From NCBI RefSeq assembly GCF_030398385.1, contig NZ_JAOAOQ010000021.1, positions 28,985 to 92,984 of the forward strand: a stretch of DNA of 64,000 nt. Reading direction: 5' to 3'. Positions 51,873 through 63,027 of the stretch are shown here, piece after piece; position 1 is the stretch's first letter, and the number at the start of each line of letters is the position of its first letter. The stretch comes from Aquibium sp. ELW1220. GTDB lineage: Bacteria; Pseudomonadota; Alphaproteobacteria; Rhizobiales; Rhizobiaceae. Both the position numbers and the translations under genes were made by a program. The notes beneath the pieces are model-generated. The model did not search any database, had not been told where the DNA came from, and worked only from the letters and a program-made list of their open reading frames with translations.

Positions 51873-52907
51873 CTAAGCCGCCTGGCAGGCCTCGAAGGTC
51901 CGCTTCAGCCGCTCGGGATCGAGTTCGCGGCCGATGAAGACCAGACGGCTCTCGCGCTTCTCCTCGTCCTTCCAGGGGCGCTGGTGATCGCCCTCGATGA
52001 TCATGTGGACGCCCTGCACGACATAGCGTTCCGAATCACCCTTGAAGGCGATGATGCCCTTGAGGCGAAGGATGTTCGGCCCTTCCAGCTGGGTGATCTT
52101 CTCGATCCAGGGAAAGAAGCGCTTCGGGTCCATCTCGCCCGCGCGCAGCGATACCGATTGGACGGTGACATCGTGGATCGGCGAGGCGTCGCCGTGGTGG
52201 TGATGCCCATGCTCGTGGTCGTGATGCGCGTGATCATGGTCGTGGTGTTCCTCGGGGTCGAGGAAATGCGGGTCGTCGGCGAGCACGCGCTTCAGGTCGA
52301 AGGCGCCGCGATCGAGAACTTCGGCAAGCGAAACACCGGCGCGTTCGGCGCGATGGAGGCGGGCGGCCGGGTTGATCGCCCGGATGGTGGCTTCCACGGC
52401 ACGCAGTTCGTCGGCGGTGACGAGGTCGGTCTTGTTGACGACGATGACGTCGGCGAAGGCGATCTGGTCCTCCGCCTCGCGACTGTCCTTCAGGCGCAGC
52501 GGAAGGTGCTTGGCGTCGACCATGGCGACGACGGCGTCGAGCCGCGTCTTGGACCGAACGTCCTCGTCCATGAAGAAGGTCTGCGCGACCGGGACCGGAT
52601 CGGCGAGACCGGTGGTCTCGACCAGGATTGCATCGAAGCGGCCCGGCCGGCGCATCAGGCCTTCCACCACCCGGATCAGGTCGCCGCGCACCGTGCAGCA
52701 GATGCAGCCGTTGTTCATCTCGTAGATCTCCTCGTCGGACTCCACGATGAGATCATTGTCGATGCCGATCTCGCCGAACTCGTTGACGATGACCGCGTAG
52801 CGCCTGCCGTGGTTTTCCGAGAGGATGCGATTGAGCAGGGTGGTCTTGCCGGAACCAAGATAGCCGGTGAGAACGGTGACGGGGATCTGGGGCTGGGTGT
52901 CGGGCAT
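51873..52907 (-). CDS. CobW/COG0523-family GTPase, putative zinc metallochaperone
   Basis: 344 aa from the ATG at 52907 (upstream frame rejected). The GTPase has Walker [10 protein letters not shown], the metal-binding CICC motif in [21 protein letters not shown], and NKTD. A His-rich stretch (residues about 218-240, [18 protein letters not shown]) then the CobW C-terminal domain follow. COG0523 proteins with CxCC and His-rich loops supply Zn or Co under limitation. An inverted repeat at 52939 may be the control site. Confidence 0.93.
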   Translation of the reverse strand: MPDTQPQIPVTVLTGYLGSGKTTLLNRILSENHGRRYAVIVNEFGEIGIDNDLIVESDEEIYEMNNGCICCTVRGDLIRVVEGLMRRPGRFDAILVETTGLADPVPVAQTFFMDEDVRSKTRLDAVVAMVDAKHLPLRLKDSREAEDQIAFADVIVVNKTDLVTADELRAVEATIRAINPAARLHRAERAGVSLAEVLDRGAFDLKRVLADDPHFLDPEEHHDHDHAHHDHEHGHHHHGDASPIHDVTVQSVSLRAGEMDPKRFFPWIEKITQLEGPNILRLKGIIAFKGDSERYVVQGVHMIIEGDHQRPWKDEEKRESRLVFIGRELDPERLKRTFEACQAA

Positions 52908-52938
52908 GGCGCGCCTCTGCGTCGTTTGAACGAGTATC

Positions 52939-52962
52939 GCGGTCATATAGGACGGTGACCGC
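52939..52962. promoter_or_regulatory. Inverted repeat upstream of the CobW GTPase gene
   Basis: GCGGTCA-N10-TGACCGC is a perfect 7-bp inverted repeat placed 32-55 nt upstream of the CobW start. It does not look like the A+T-rich Zur boxes usual in this class. It could be an operator for another regulator or a chance palindrome in GC-rich DNA. Confidence 0.35.
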
Positions 52963-53169
52963 ACGATTGCACGCGCTGGATCCGTCGTTGGCGAGGCCTT
53001 CGATTCGCGGGCCGGGCCGCCGGCCGCCGCGCCTGTCATGCAACTGATACAGTCCTCTGCCATGCGTTCGTCGGCGAATTAGCCGGCTGGTTCGAAGAGG
53101 CGGCGGGCGTTGCCTCCACCGGCTGGACGTCTATGCTCCGTGCATCCGCCGGGGCATGCAGGAGGGGCT

Positions 53170-53640
53170 ATGGCGAAGGAAAAGGGTGCGGCGCTGAGCC
53201 GCCTTCAATCGGCGGCGCGGCTGTCGCGCACCGCGCTGGCATCGCGGCTCCTCGATCACGGCTTCTATGCCGGGCAGGACCAGATCATGCTCGCGCTGGC
53301 GCTGGAGGACGGGCAGACGCCCGGGCAGCTCGCAGCGCGGCTCGGCGTTCGCCCGCCGACCATCACCAAGACGATCAACCGGCTGCAGGCCCAGTCCTTT
53401 CTCGACAAGCGCGCATCCGAGAACGATGCCCGCCAGGCGCACGTGTTCCTCACAGAAAGCGGACGCGATGCCATCAAGGCGATCGAGAAGTCGGTGCGCA
53501 AGACCGAGAAGCAGGCGCTAAAAGGCCTCGACAAGAAGGAGCAGAAGACCCTCGCCAAGCTGCTCGCGCGCATCGAGGGAAATCTGTCGGGCAATCCGCG
53601 CCAGATCGATGTCATGGACGACGCCGACGACGACGAATAG
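53170..53640 (+). CDS. MarR-family transcriptional regulator
   Basis: 156 aa with a GGAGGGG ribosome site right before the ATG at 53170. The winged HTH is DGQTPGQLAARLGVRPPTITKTINRLQAQSFL, then KRASENDARQAHVFLTESGRD. A Lys-rich helix (KSVRKTEKQALKGLDKKEQK) and an acidic tail (DVMDDADDDE) follow, unusual for MarR. It precedes the EamA transporter gene by 114 bp and may control it. Confidence 0.9.
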   Translation: MAKEKGAALSRLQSAARLSRTALASRLLDHGFYAGQDQIMLALALEDGQTPGQLAARLGVRPPTITKTINRLQAQSFLDKRASENDARQAHVFLTESGRDAIKAIEKSVRKTEKQALKGLDKKEQKTLAKLLARIEGNLSGNPRQIDVMDDADDDE

Positions 53641-53754
53641 CCGTCAGACCTCCGATCATCCCCGAGCCTGCCGGCCGGGGCGGCCCGAAATCGCTTGCCC
53701 TCGCATTCGGGATCGCTGAAACAGGTCGGATCGATTCCTCTGACGGCGGCACCG

Positions 53755-54669
53755 GTGAACAAGTCTTCCGCGAATCAGGAAACGGCGACCCCCGTTCCCG
53801 CCATCCTGCTCGTCTTCTCGGCCGGGCTCCTGTTCTCGTTCCTCGACGCAAGCGCGAAGTACCTCGGCTCCGTCGGGCTCGCCTCGCCCTTCATCGCCTG
53901 GATGCGCTTCGCCATCCACGTCCTGCTTGCCCTCGTCCTCCTGCGCGCCTGGTCTAACCCGGCAGTGTTCCGGGTGAACAGCATGCCCCGGCAGTTGCTG
54001 CGCGGCATGTTCCTGTTCGGCTCGACCTTCTTCAACTTCCTGGCGCTGCAGACGCTGCAGCTGGCCGAGACGGTCTCGATCTTCTTCTTCGCGCCGATGG
54101 TGATCACCGGGATCGCCGGCCCCCTGCTCGGTGAATGGGCGGGCTGGCGGCGCTGGATGGCGATCCTCGTCGGTTTCGTCGGAGTCATCGTCGTCACGCG
54201 ACCGGGCCTGGGCATCTTCGGCATCGGTCACGTCTATGCGCTCTGCGCCATGTTCAGCTATTGCCTCTACGTGATCATGACCCGCCAGCTGGGCCGGCAC
54301 GAGACGGCCGAAAGCATGATCTTCTACTCCGCCCTGGCGCCGGTGGTTCTGATGGCACCGACGCTGCCGTTCTACGCGTCCATGCCGCAGGACTGGCTCC
54401 AGTGGACCGTACTCCTCTCGATGGGCGTGCTCGGCGGGATCGGCCACTGGCTGCTGATCAAGGCCTATCGCATCGCCGCCACCACCGCGCTCGCCCCCTA
54501 TGCCTACCTGCAACTCGTCTGGATGGTGTCGCTGGGCTACCTCATCTTCGACGACCTGCCCGACCTCTGGACGATCGGCGGCGCGCTCATCATCGTGTCG
54601 AGCGGGCTCTACATCGTCCACCGCGAGCGGCAGCTGCGTCTGCGGGATGCCGCCCTTTCGAACCACTGA
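53755..54669 (+). CDS. EamA/DMT-family permease
   Basis: 304 aa from the GTG at 53755; a TTG at 53695 would add 20 residues. Ten hydrophobic segments in two EamA halves can be followed: LLVFSAGLLFSFLDASAKYL and QTLQLAETVSIFFFAPMVI in the first half, VYALCAMFSYCLYVIMTRQL and ATTALAPYAYLQLVWMVSLG in the second. DMT proteins export metabolites or amino acids. It lies between MarR and LacI regulators, so its control cannot be assigned. Confidence 0.9.
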   Translation: MNKSSANQETATPVPAILLVFSAGLLFSFLDASAKYLGSVGLASPFIAWMRFAIHVLLALVLLRAWSNPAVFRVNSMPRQLLRGMFLFGSTFFNFLALQTLQLAETVSIFFFAPMVITGIAGPLLGEWAGWRRWMAILVGFVGVIVVTRPGLGIFGIGHVYALCAMFSYCLYVIMTRQLGRHETAESMIFYSALAPVVLMAPTLPFYASMPQDWLQWTVLLSMGVLGGIGHWLLIKAYRIAATTALAPYAYLQLVWMVSLGYLIFDDLPDLWTIGGALIIVSSGLYIVHRERQLRLRDAALSNH

Positions 54670-54721
54670 GCGCAGCAGCGAAAAGGTTTGAACAGGCCGA
54701 CGGCGATGGCGTATAGCTGAT

Positions 54722-54734
54722 TTAAACAGTTTAA
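54722..54734. promoter_or_regulatory. Perfect palindrome TTAAACAGTTTAA, putative LacI operator
   Basis: A 13-bp perfect palindrome around a central A, in an A+T-rich island 23 nt upstream of the LacI coding region. Palindromes of this type are LacI-family operators, so autoregulation is likely. I saw no second copy in front of other genes in the window. Confidence 0.55.
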
Positions 54735-54756
54735 GGGACGTCGCGGGGAGGGCGCT

Positions 54757-55779
54757 CTGGCGCAGAAGATCAAGCTTTCGACGATCGCGGATGCCCTCGG
54801 CGTTTCCACGGCTACGGTTTCCCTTGCCCTGCGCGACAGCCCGCTCGTCGCCGATTCCACCCGCGATCGGATCAAGGAGCATGCCCGCGCCATCGGCTAC
54901 ATCTACAACCGTCGCGCGGCGAGCCTCCGGACGTCCCGGTCGGGGATCGTCGGCGTCGTCGTGCACGACATCATGAACCCGTTCTTCGCCGAAATCCTGC
55001 GTTCGATCGAGACCGAACTCGACCGCAGCCGGCAGACCTTTCTCCTGTCCAATCACTACGATCAGCTGGAAAAGCAGCGCAGCTTCATCGACACGCTGCT
55101 GCAGCTCGGTGCCGACGGCGTCATCATGTCGCCGGCGATCGGCACGCCGCGCGAGGACATCCAGCTGATGGAAGACAACGGCCTGCCGGCCGTGCTCGTC
55201 GCGCGCTCCGTGGAAGGCGCGCAGGTGCCGGTGTTTCGCGGCGATGATTCCTACGGTATCGGTCTGGCCACCAACCACCTGATCTCGCTCGGCCATCGCC
55301 GCATCGTCATGATCGGCGGCACCGACCAGACTTCGACCGGCCGACATCGCTACCAGGGTTACGTGATCGCCATGCAGAAGGCGGGCCTCGAGGTACAGCC
55401 GCACTGGCGCATCCCCGGTCCACGAACCAAGCAGGCCGGCTTCGAAGTGGCAGGGGAGTTCCTGGCGCTGCCCGACAAGCCGACGGCGGCCGTCTGCTGG
55501 AACGATCTCGTGGCGATCGGCCTGATGAACGGGATCGCACGGGCCGGGCTCGATCCCGGCGTCGACGTTTCCGTCACCGGCTATGACGATCTCGAGGAAG
55601 CGGCCATCGCAACGCCCGCACTCACCACGGTGTGGAACGGCCAGCGCGACGTCGGACGGCGCGCGGCGCGCGCACTGCTCGACCGGCTGAACGGGGTGGT
55701 GGTGCAGGCCTCGCAGGAACTGATCAAGCCGGAACTGCATGTGAGACAGTCGACCAGCAAGCCGGTCGAGCGGGACTGA
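54757..55779 (+). CDS. LacI-family transcriptional regulator (probable CTG start)
   Basis: 340 aa, exact family length, if read from the CTG at 54757. The HTH KLSTIADALGVSTATVSLALR starts five residues in, so translation must begin here. Between the in-frame stop at 54718 and this point there is no ATG, GTG or TTG, and a GGGGAGGG ribosome site lies 4-11 nt upstream. The hinge (IGYIYNRRAASLRTSRSG) and periplasmic-binding domain (IVGVVVHDIMNPFFAEILRS, MIGGTDQTSTGRHRYQGY, VTGYDDLEEA) are intact. Effector probably a sugar or carboxylic acid; unknown. Confidence 0.88.
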   Translation: MAQKIKLSTIADALGVSTATVSLALRDSPLVADSTRDRIKEHARAIGYIYNRRAASLRTSRSGIVGVVVHDIMNPFFAEILRSIETELDRSRQTFLLSNHYDQLEKQRSFIDTLLQLGADGVIMSPAIGTPREDIQLMEDNGLPAVLVARSVEGAQVPVFRGDDSYGIGLATNHLISLGHRRIVMIGGTDQTSTGRHRYQGYVIAMQKAGLEVQPHWRIPGPRTKQAGFEVAGEFLALPDKPTAAVCWNDLVAIGLMNGIARAGLDPGVDVSVTGYDDLEEAAIATPALTTVWNGQRDVGRRAARALLDRLNGVVVQASQELIKPELHVRQSTSKPVERD

Positions 55780-55807
55780 ACGCGCCCGGCGCCGCCAGAC
55801 GCAAGAA

Positions 55808-55830
55808 GGGCCCCGGCGATGCCGGAGCCC
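55808..55830 (-). terminator. Hairpin between convergent LacI and exported-protein genes
   Basis: 10-bp stem GGGCCCCGGC/GCCGGAGCCC with one mismatch and a 3-nt loop. On the minus strand it is followed by CTTCTTG, so it fits termination of the exported-protein gene at 55855 better than that of LacI. Tract is weak. Confidence 0.55.
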
Positions 55831-55854
55831 TCCAAAATGCACAGGCGTGCCAGA

Positions 55855-56214
55855 TCAGTTCGCAGCCCAGGCGTTGTCGACATCGGCCACCTGGCAGAGC
55901 GCCGTGGTCACGGTGCCATAGGACCCGCGATTCTGGGCCGCCCGCTGGCACGAGGCGCGAATGCTGTCCTGCTGCTCGGTGCCCATCGCATCGAACGCGC
56001 TGCGGATCTCGTCGTCGGAACGATACTCGCTCCAGTCGTCGTTGAAGAACGGCGTGTAGAGTTCGCGGTCGTTCTCGTACATCATCCGCTCGTCGTCCGA
56101 CTGCCACGTCGAGGTGCGCTCCATGTCGTTCTTCGCCGGCGTGCCCTGGGCGAATGCCGAGCCGGACACGGCGAACGCGAGAATCGACGCGGCGGCGATG
56201 AGAGTATGTTTCAT
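55855..56214 (-). CDS. Small exported protein of unknown function
   Basis: 119 aa with a signal peptide (KHTLIAAASILAFAVSGSAFA, cleavage at AFA-Q). The mature part is acidic and rich in Asp, Glu, Ser and Tyr (STWQSDDERMMYENDRELY, NDDWSEYRSDDEIRSAFDAM), with two cysteines (RASCQRAA and TALCQVAD) that could pair. An AAGGAGACAATC ribosome site precedes the ATG. I do not recognise the family; its length and composition suggest a periplasmic stress or binding protein. Confidence 0.78.
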   Translation of the reverse strand: MKHTLIAAASILAFAVSGSAFAQGTPAKNDMERTSTWQSDDERMMYENDRELYTPFFNDDWSEYRSDDEIRSAFDAMGTEQQDSIRASCQRAAQNRGSYGTVTTALCQVADVDNAWAAN

Positions 56215-56453
56215 GATTGTCTCCTTCCGTAGGCGTGGGTTCGCCTATTTCTTTTCGTCTGAACTACTTGGCGAATGCGCCCGACCTCATGTCCAGCGCA
56301 GTCCATTGCCAAACGTCGCGGCCCGCCCCGTGTTCCGAGAAACGGACGCAGGGCGTTGACCATTCCGTGAACGGCGGGCGGGGAACCCGTTTGCACGCAC
56401 GCAGAAAGTGTCTAGGGTCGCGCCCGATCGACACGCGTTCACAGGAGTCAAGC

Positions 56454-57437
56454 ATGTCCCAGCCGCAACCCCGCGACATCGTCGTCCTTGTTCCGGGAAG
56501 GCTGCACGGCCACGCCGTAACGCGGCTCGGCGACGGGTTCCGGCTGGTCCGGATCGATCGCGCGGATCCGGCTCTGATCGATGCCGAAGTCGCCGCCAGC
56601 GTTCGGGCCGTTGCCTCGATGACGGCCATCGATGCTCGCTTCATCGATGCGTTGCCGAACCTGGAGATCATCGCCAATTTCGGGGTCGGCTACGATGCCG
56701 TCGATGCATCCCATGCGGCGATCCGCAAGGTCATGGTTACCAACACGCCCGATGTGCTGACGGACGAGGTCGCAGACACCGCCGTCGGGCTGCTCATCAA
56801 TACGGTGCGCGAACTGCCCAAGGCGGAAGCCTGGCTCCGGGCCGGCCGGTGGGTGAGCGACGGCGCCTACCCGCTGTCGCGCGCCACCTTGCGCGGGCGC
56901 TCGGTCGGCATCTTCGGCATGGGGCGGATCGGTCTCGCCATCGCGCGACGGCTGGCGGCCTTCGGCCTGCCGATCAGCTATCACAACCGCAGCAAGGCCG
57001 AAAGCGTCGGCTACACCTATCACGATACTCTGGTGGGGCTCGCGCAGGCCGTCGACACGCTTATCTCGGTCGCGCCCGGAAGCGCGGCGACCGACAAGGC
57101 GGTCAATGCGGAGGTGCTGGCCGCGCTCGGCACCAGTGGCGTCTTCGTCAACATCGGGCGGGGCAGCACCGTGGACCAGACGGCGCTGGCGGCGGCGCTG
57201 AAGGACGGTACCATCCTTGCAGCCGGGCTCGACGTGTTCGACGACGAGCCGCGCGTGCCCGACACTCTCCTGTCGCTCGGCAATGCCTGCCTGCTGCCGC
57301 ATGTCGGCTCGGCCTCGGTGCATACGCGCCAGGCGATGGCCGATCTGGTGGTCGACAACCTGATCGGCTGGTTCGATCAGGGGCGGGCGCTGACACCCGT
57401 CAACGAGACCCTCTCGGTGGGACCGCGCCAGGGCTGA
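56454..57437 (+). CDS. D-2-hydroxyacid dehydrogenase (glyoxylate/hydroxypyruvate reductase-like)
   Basis: 327 aa from the ATG at 56454 with AGGAG six nt upstream. Two Rossmann parts: catalytic Arg region LEIIANFGVGYDAVD, NAD loop GRSVGIFGMGRIGLAIARRL, IGRGSTVD, LDVFDDEPRVP (catalytic Glu), and LLPHVGSASVHTR (catalytic His). Closest in pattern to GhrB-like NAD(P)H hydroxypyruvate/glyoxylate reductases. Convergent with the C26 peptidase gene. If it reduces glyoxylate or 2-oxo acids, it would fit the TRAP and purine genes around it. Confidence 0.92.
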   Translation: MSQPQPRDIVVLVPGRLHGHAVTRLGDGFRLVRIDRADPALIDAEVAASVRAVASMTAIDARFIDALPNLEIIANFGVGYDAVDASHAAIRKVMVTNTPDVLTDEVADTAVGLLINTVRELPKAEAWLRAGRWVSDGAYPLSRATLRGRSVGIFGMGRIGLAIARRLAAFGLPISYHNRSKAESVGYTYHDTLVGLAQAVDTLISVAPGSAATDKAVNAEVLAALGTSGVFVNIGRGSTVDQTALAAALKDGTILAAGLDVFDDEPRVPDTLLSLGNACLLPHVGSASVHTRQAMADLVVDNLIGWFDQGRALTPVNETLSVGPRQG

Positions 57438-57466
57438 CGGGGCCGGCCGCGCCCGGCGGCACGGCC

Positions 57467-58240
57467 CTATTCCGCGGCAGCCGCCATTCCGGTGCGGGCG
57501 GCTGCGTGCGCGCGCACGGCGTCACCGAAGGCGCGGAAGATCCGCGCCGAGCTGTCGTCGCTGCGCACCCAGTATTCCGGATGCCACTGGACACCGACGG
57601 CAAAGCCCGGCGCGTCGCGCACGGATACGGCCTCCACGGTGCCGTCCTCCGCCACGGCTTCGACCTGAAGCCTGTCGCCCAGCCGGTCGATGGCCTGGCG
57701 GTGGACCGAGTTCACGCGGATGTCGCCTGCGCCGAAGACGCCGGCGAGGCAGGTTCCGGGCCTGATCGTGACGTTCTGGCGGATGGCGAAGCGAAGGTCG
57801 TGATGCTCGCCCGGCGGCGCCCGATGATCGAGCCTGCCTTCCTTCTCCTGAATCTCCGTGGCCAGGGTTCCACCCAGCGCGACATTCATCTCCTGAATGC
57901 CGCGGCAGATGGCGAGCAGCGGTACGCCGCGCTCGATGGCCTTGCGGATCAGCGGCAGCGTGGTGGCGTCGCGCGCGGGATCGTAGGGTCCGTTCGCTTC
58001 CGTCGCCTCGCCACCATAGAGATCGGGGTGCACGTTCGTCTTCGACCCGGTGATCATGACCCCGTCGACCGAGGACAGGAGCCCGTCGAAGTCGATCCGT
58101 TCGCCGAGATTGGGCAGCACCATCGGCAGCACCCCGGCGCCGGTGATCGCCGCCTCGATGTACTGCTGCGGAACGGCGTGCCAGGTGTAGGCATCGAAAC
58201 TGCGGATGTCGGACGAGACGGCGACGAGGGGCTGGTTCAT
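57467..58240 (-). CDS. Class I glutamine amidotransferase-like hydrolase (peptidase C26; gamma-Glu-GABA hydrolase type)
   Basis: 257 aa. The nucleophile Cys is in LLAICRGIQEMNVALGG (about residue 113), and the His/Glu pair is in VGVQWHPEYWV near the C-terminus. The start QPLVAVSSDIRSFDAYTWHAVP and GVMITGSKTNVHPDLYG are typical of the PuuD-type gamma-glutamyl-gamma-aminobutyrate hydrolases (distinct from the urate hydroxylase of the same name at 34921). A role with the PuuA-like ligase (46580) is possible but they are 9 kb apart. Confidence 0.9.
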   Translation of the reverse strand: MNQPLVAVSSDIRSFDAYTWHAVPQQYIEAAITGAGVLPMVLPNLGERIDFDGLLSSVDGVMITGSKTNVHPDLYGGEATEANGPYDPARDATTLPLIRKAIERGVPLLAICRGIQEMNVALGGTLATEIQEKEGRLDHRAPPGEHHDLRFAIRQNVTIRPGTCLAGVFGAGDIRVNSVHRQAIDRLGDRLQVEAVAEDGTVEAVSVRDAPGFAVGVQWHPEYWVRSDDSSARIFRAFGDAVRAHAAARTGMAAAAE

Positions 58241-59637
<1,397 letters not shown>

Positions 59638-59659
59638 AGCTTGCGGATCGCAAAGACCG

Positions 59660-59695
59660 AGCCCCGGGACGGAAACGTCCCGGGGCTTTTTCTTT
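59660..59695 (+). terminator. Strong rho-independent terminator after the first TRAP binding-protein gene
   Basis: Perfect 12-bp stem AGCCCCGGGACG/CGTCCCGGGGCT with a GAAA loop, followed by TTTTTCTTT. It lies 22 nt after the stop codon. A very similar hairpin follows the second copy, consistent with duplication of gene plus terminator. Confidence 0.92.
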
Positions 59696-59847
59696 GCGCG
59701 GAACTGCTGGCAGCGGGCCGTTGCTCGGCGCCGATCCGGACGCCCGTCTGCCGGGGGCGACCTGCTCAACCTCTTCATTCCGTTGCCGAAATAAATCGAG
59801 CGACCTGTCGTCCGCCGGCTGGACAGGTTTCGGTCCATATGCATTGA

Positions 59848-61026
<1,179 letters not shown>

Positions 61027-61074
61027 TGCAGGCCTGATCAGCCGCGCAAAGCCGCTGCAGGCACCTATCGAAAA

Positions 61075-61112
61075 GACCCCGGGATGGCGACATCCCGGGG
61101 TCTTCGTCTTTC
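61075..61112 (+). terminator. Terminator between the convergent TRAP binding-protein and permease genes
   Basis: Perfect 12-bp stem GACCCCGGGATG/CATCCCGGGGTC with a 4-nt loop, followed on the + strand by TTCGTCTTTC. It lies 48 nt after the copy 2 stop and just before the end of the large permease gene; it may also act for the minus strand, where TTTTCG follows. Confidence 0.85.
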
Positions 61113-61119
61113 GAGGCGC

Positions 61120-63027
61120 CTAGTCGAAGCTCGGAGGCCGGCTGAGATCGTTCGGATTGGCGGCCGGCGGTGCGGCAGGCTGGGCGGGCTCCGCCTGCTG
61201 GGGGCTGCCCAGCGGGGGCAGCCCCAGCGGAGGCAGTCCGAGCCCGCCGCCATTCTGCGTGCCCTGGCCGCTGTCAGGCGCGGCAGTCCCGGCGCCGGGT
61301 GTCGCCGGCCCCGGTGTGCCGAACTGCGGCAGACCGAGCGGCGGCAGACCCAGACCGCCGCCATTGTCCGCACCGCCGCCGAGCGGCGGCAGGCTCATCC
61401 CGCCTCCGGCTCCCCCGCCACCCATGGGTGGCAGCTGGATCTGGATGTCGCCCGCAGGCGGCGCGGATTTGTAGTGGGTCACCAGCCCGGGGAAGGCGAT
61501 GACTAGCAGGATCATCAGGAACTGGATGATGATGAACGGCAGCGCGCCCTTGTAGATGTCCGCGGTCCTGATCGCCGGCATCATCCGTCCCGAGACCGTG
61601 TCCTTCCATTCGCGCATCGGAGCGACGGAACGTAGGTAGAACAGCGAGAAGCCGAAGGGCGGCGTCAGGAACGAGGTCTGCAGATTGATGCCGAGGATGA
61701 CGCCGAACCAGATCAGGTCGATGCCGAGCTTCTCGGCGACTGGGGCCAGAAGCGGCACGGCGATGAAGGCGATCTCGAAGAAGTCGAGGAAGCAGCCCAG
61801 GACGAAGATGACGATCGTGACGACGATGAGGAAGCCGGTCTCGCCGCCCGGCAGCGACAGCATCAATTCCTCGATCCAGATGTTGCCGTTGATGCCGTAG
61901 AAGGTCAGGCCGAAGACGCGTGCGCCGATCAGGATGAACATTACGAAGGCAGACAGCTTGGTGGTCGAATCGAGCGCCTGCTTGAGGACCGTCATGTTGA
62001 GACGCCCCTTCACCAGGGCCAGGAACAGCGCGCCGGTCGCACCCATGGCGCCGCCTTCGGTCGGCGTGGCGATGCCGAGGAAGATCGTGCCGAGCACGAG
62101 GAAGATCAGCGCCAGCGGCGGGATCAGGACGATGACCACCTGCTCGGCGAGGCGCGACATGATGCCGAGCTTGAAGTAGCGGTTCGCGAGGCTGAACAGG
62201 TAGGCCGCGAGGGTGGCGACGGTCGCAGCCCAGACGAGGCGGATCTCGTAGCGCATGTCGGCGAAGATGGTGTTGTAGGTCGCCCAGTAGATGAGTCCCG
62301 CCGCGGCGAGAACGACGACGAGCGAGGTCACACCGCTGCCGAGCGTTCGTGCCTCCACCGGCAGTGCGGGAACCCATTCGGGCTTCAGCAGGCTGACCGC
62401 GAGGATGTACATGCAATAGACGCCGATGATGATCATCGCCGGGAACAGGGCACCGACATACATGTCGCCGACCGAGCGGCCAAGCTGGTCGGCCATGACG
62501 ATGAGAACCAGCGAAGGCGGCACGATCTGCGCCAGGGTTCCGGATGCCGCGATCGTGCCGGTCGCGACCGACCGGTTGTAGCCGTATCGCATCATGATCG
62601 GCAGCGAGATCAGGCCCATGGCGATGACGGAGGCGGCCACGACGCCCGTGGTGGCGGCCAGAAGCGCCCCGACCAGGACCACCGCGAAGGCCAGGCCGCC
62701 GCGGACCGGACCGAACAGCTGCCCGATGGTGTCGAGCAGATCCTCCGCCATGCGCGAGCGTTCGAGAATCAGCCCCATGAAGGTGAAGAACGGGATCGCC
62801 AGGAGCGTATCATTATACATGATCCCGTAGATGCGCTCGGGATGCGACTGGAGGAGCGGCCAGAACAGGCGGATCTCGCTCGATATGTGCGAGAACTCCA
62901 CGCCGATGACGAAGAAGATCAGTCCGCCGGCGGCCAGCGTGAAGGCCACCGGGTAGCCGATCAGCAGCATCGCCATGACGGTGACGAACATGATCGGCGC
63001 GAGGTTGTGGGCGACGAAATCAATCAC
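61120..63027 (-). CDS. dctM: TRAP transporter large permease (DctM-like) with C-terminal Pro/Gly-rich repeat tail
   Basis: 635 aa. Residues about 1-520 form a multi-pass membrane domain (FVTVMAMLLIGYPVAFTLAAGG, FFTFMGLILERSRMAEDLLD, GLISLPIMMRYGYNRSVATG, GTIFLGIATPTEGGAMGATG, GVILGINLQTSFLTPPFG), complete for the family. Residues about 522-635 are a Pro/Gly/Leu-rich cytosolic or periplasmic extension with repeats such as NGGGLGLPPLGLP (twice) and LPPLGGG, atypical for DctM. Its start overlaps the dctQ gene end by 8 nt. Works with one or both upstream binding proteins. Confidence 0.93.
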   Translation of the reverse strand: MIDFVAHNLAPIMFVTVMAMLLIGYPVAFTLAAGGLIFFVIGVEFSHISSEIRLFWPLLQSHPERIYGIMYNDTLLAIPFFTFMGLILERSRMAEDLLDTIGQLFGPVRGGLAFAVVLVGALLAATTGVVAASVIAMGLISLPIMMRYGYNRSVATGTIAASGTLAQIVPPSLVLIVMADQLGRSVGDMYVGALFPAMIIIGVYCMYILAVSLLKPEWVPALPVEARTLGSGVTSLVVVLAAAGLIYWATYNTIFADMRYEIRLVWAATVATLAAYLFSLANRYFKLGIMSRLAEQVVIVLIPPLALIFLVLGTIFLGIATPTEGGAMGATGALFLALVKGRLNMTVLKQALDSTTKLSAFVMFILIGARVFGLTFYGINGNIWIEELMLSLPGGETGFLIVVTIVIFVLGCFLDFFEIAFIAVPLLAPVAEKLGIDLIWFGVILGINLQTSFLTPPFGFSLFYLRSVAPMREWKDTVSGRMMPAIRTADIYKGALPFIIIQFLMILLVIAFPGLVTHYKSAPPAGDIQIQLPPMGGGGAGGGMSLPPLGGGADNGGGLGLPPLGLPQFGTPGPATPGAGTAAPDSGQGTQNGGGLGLPPLGLPPLGSPQQAEPAQPAAPPAANPNDLSRPPSFD

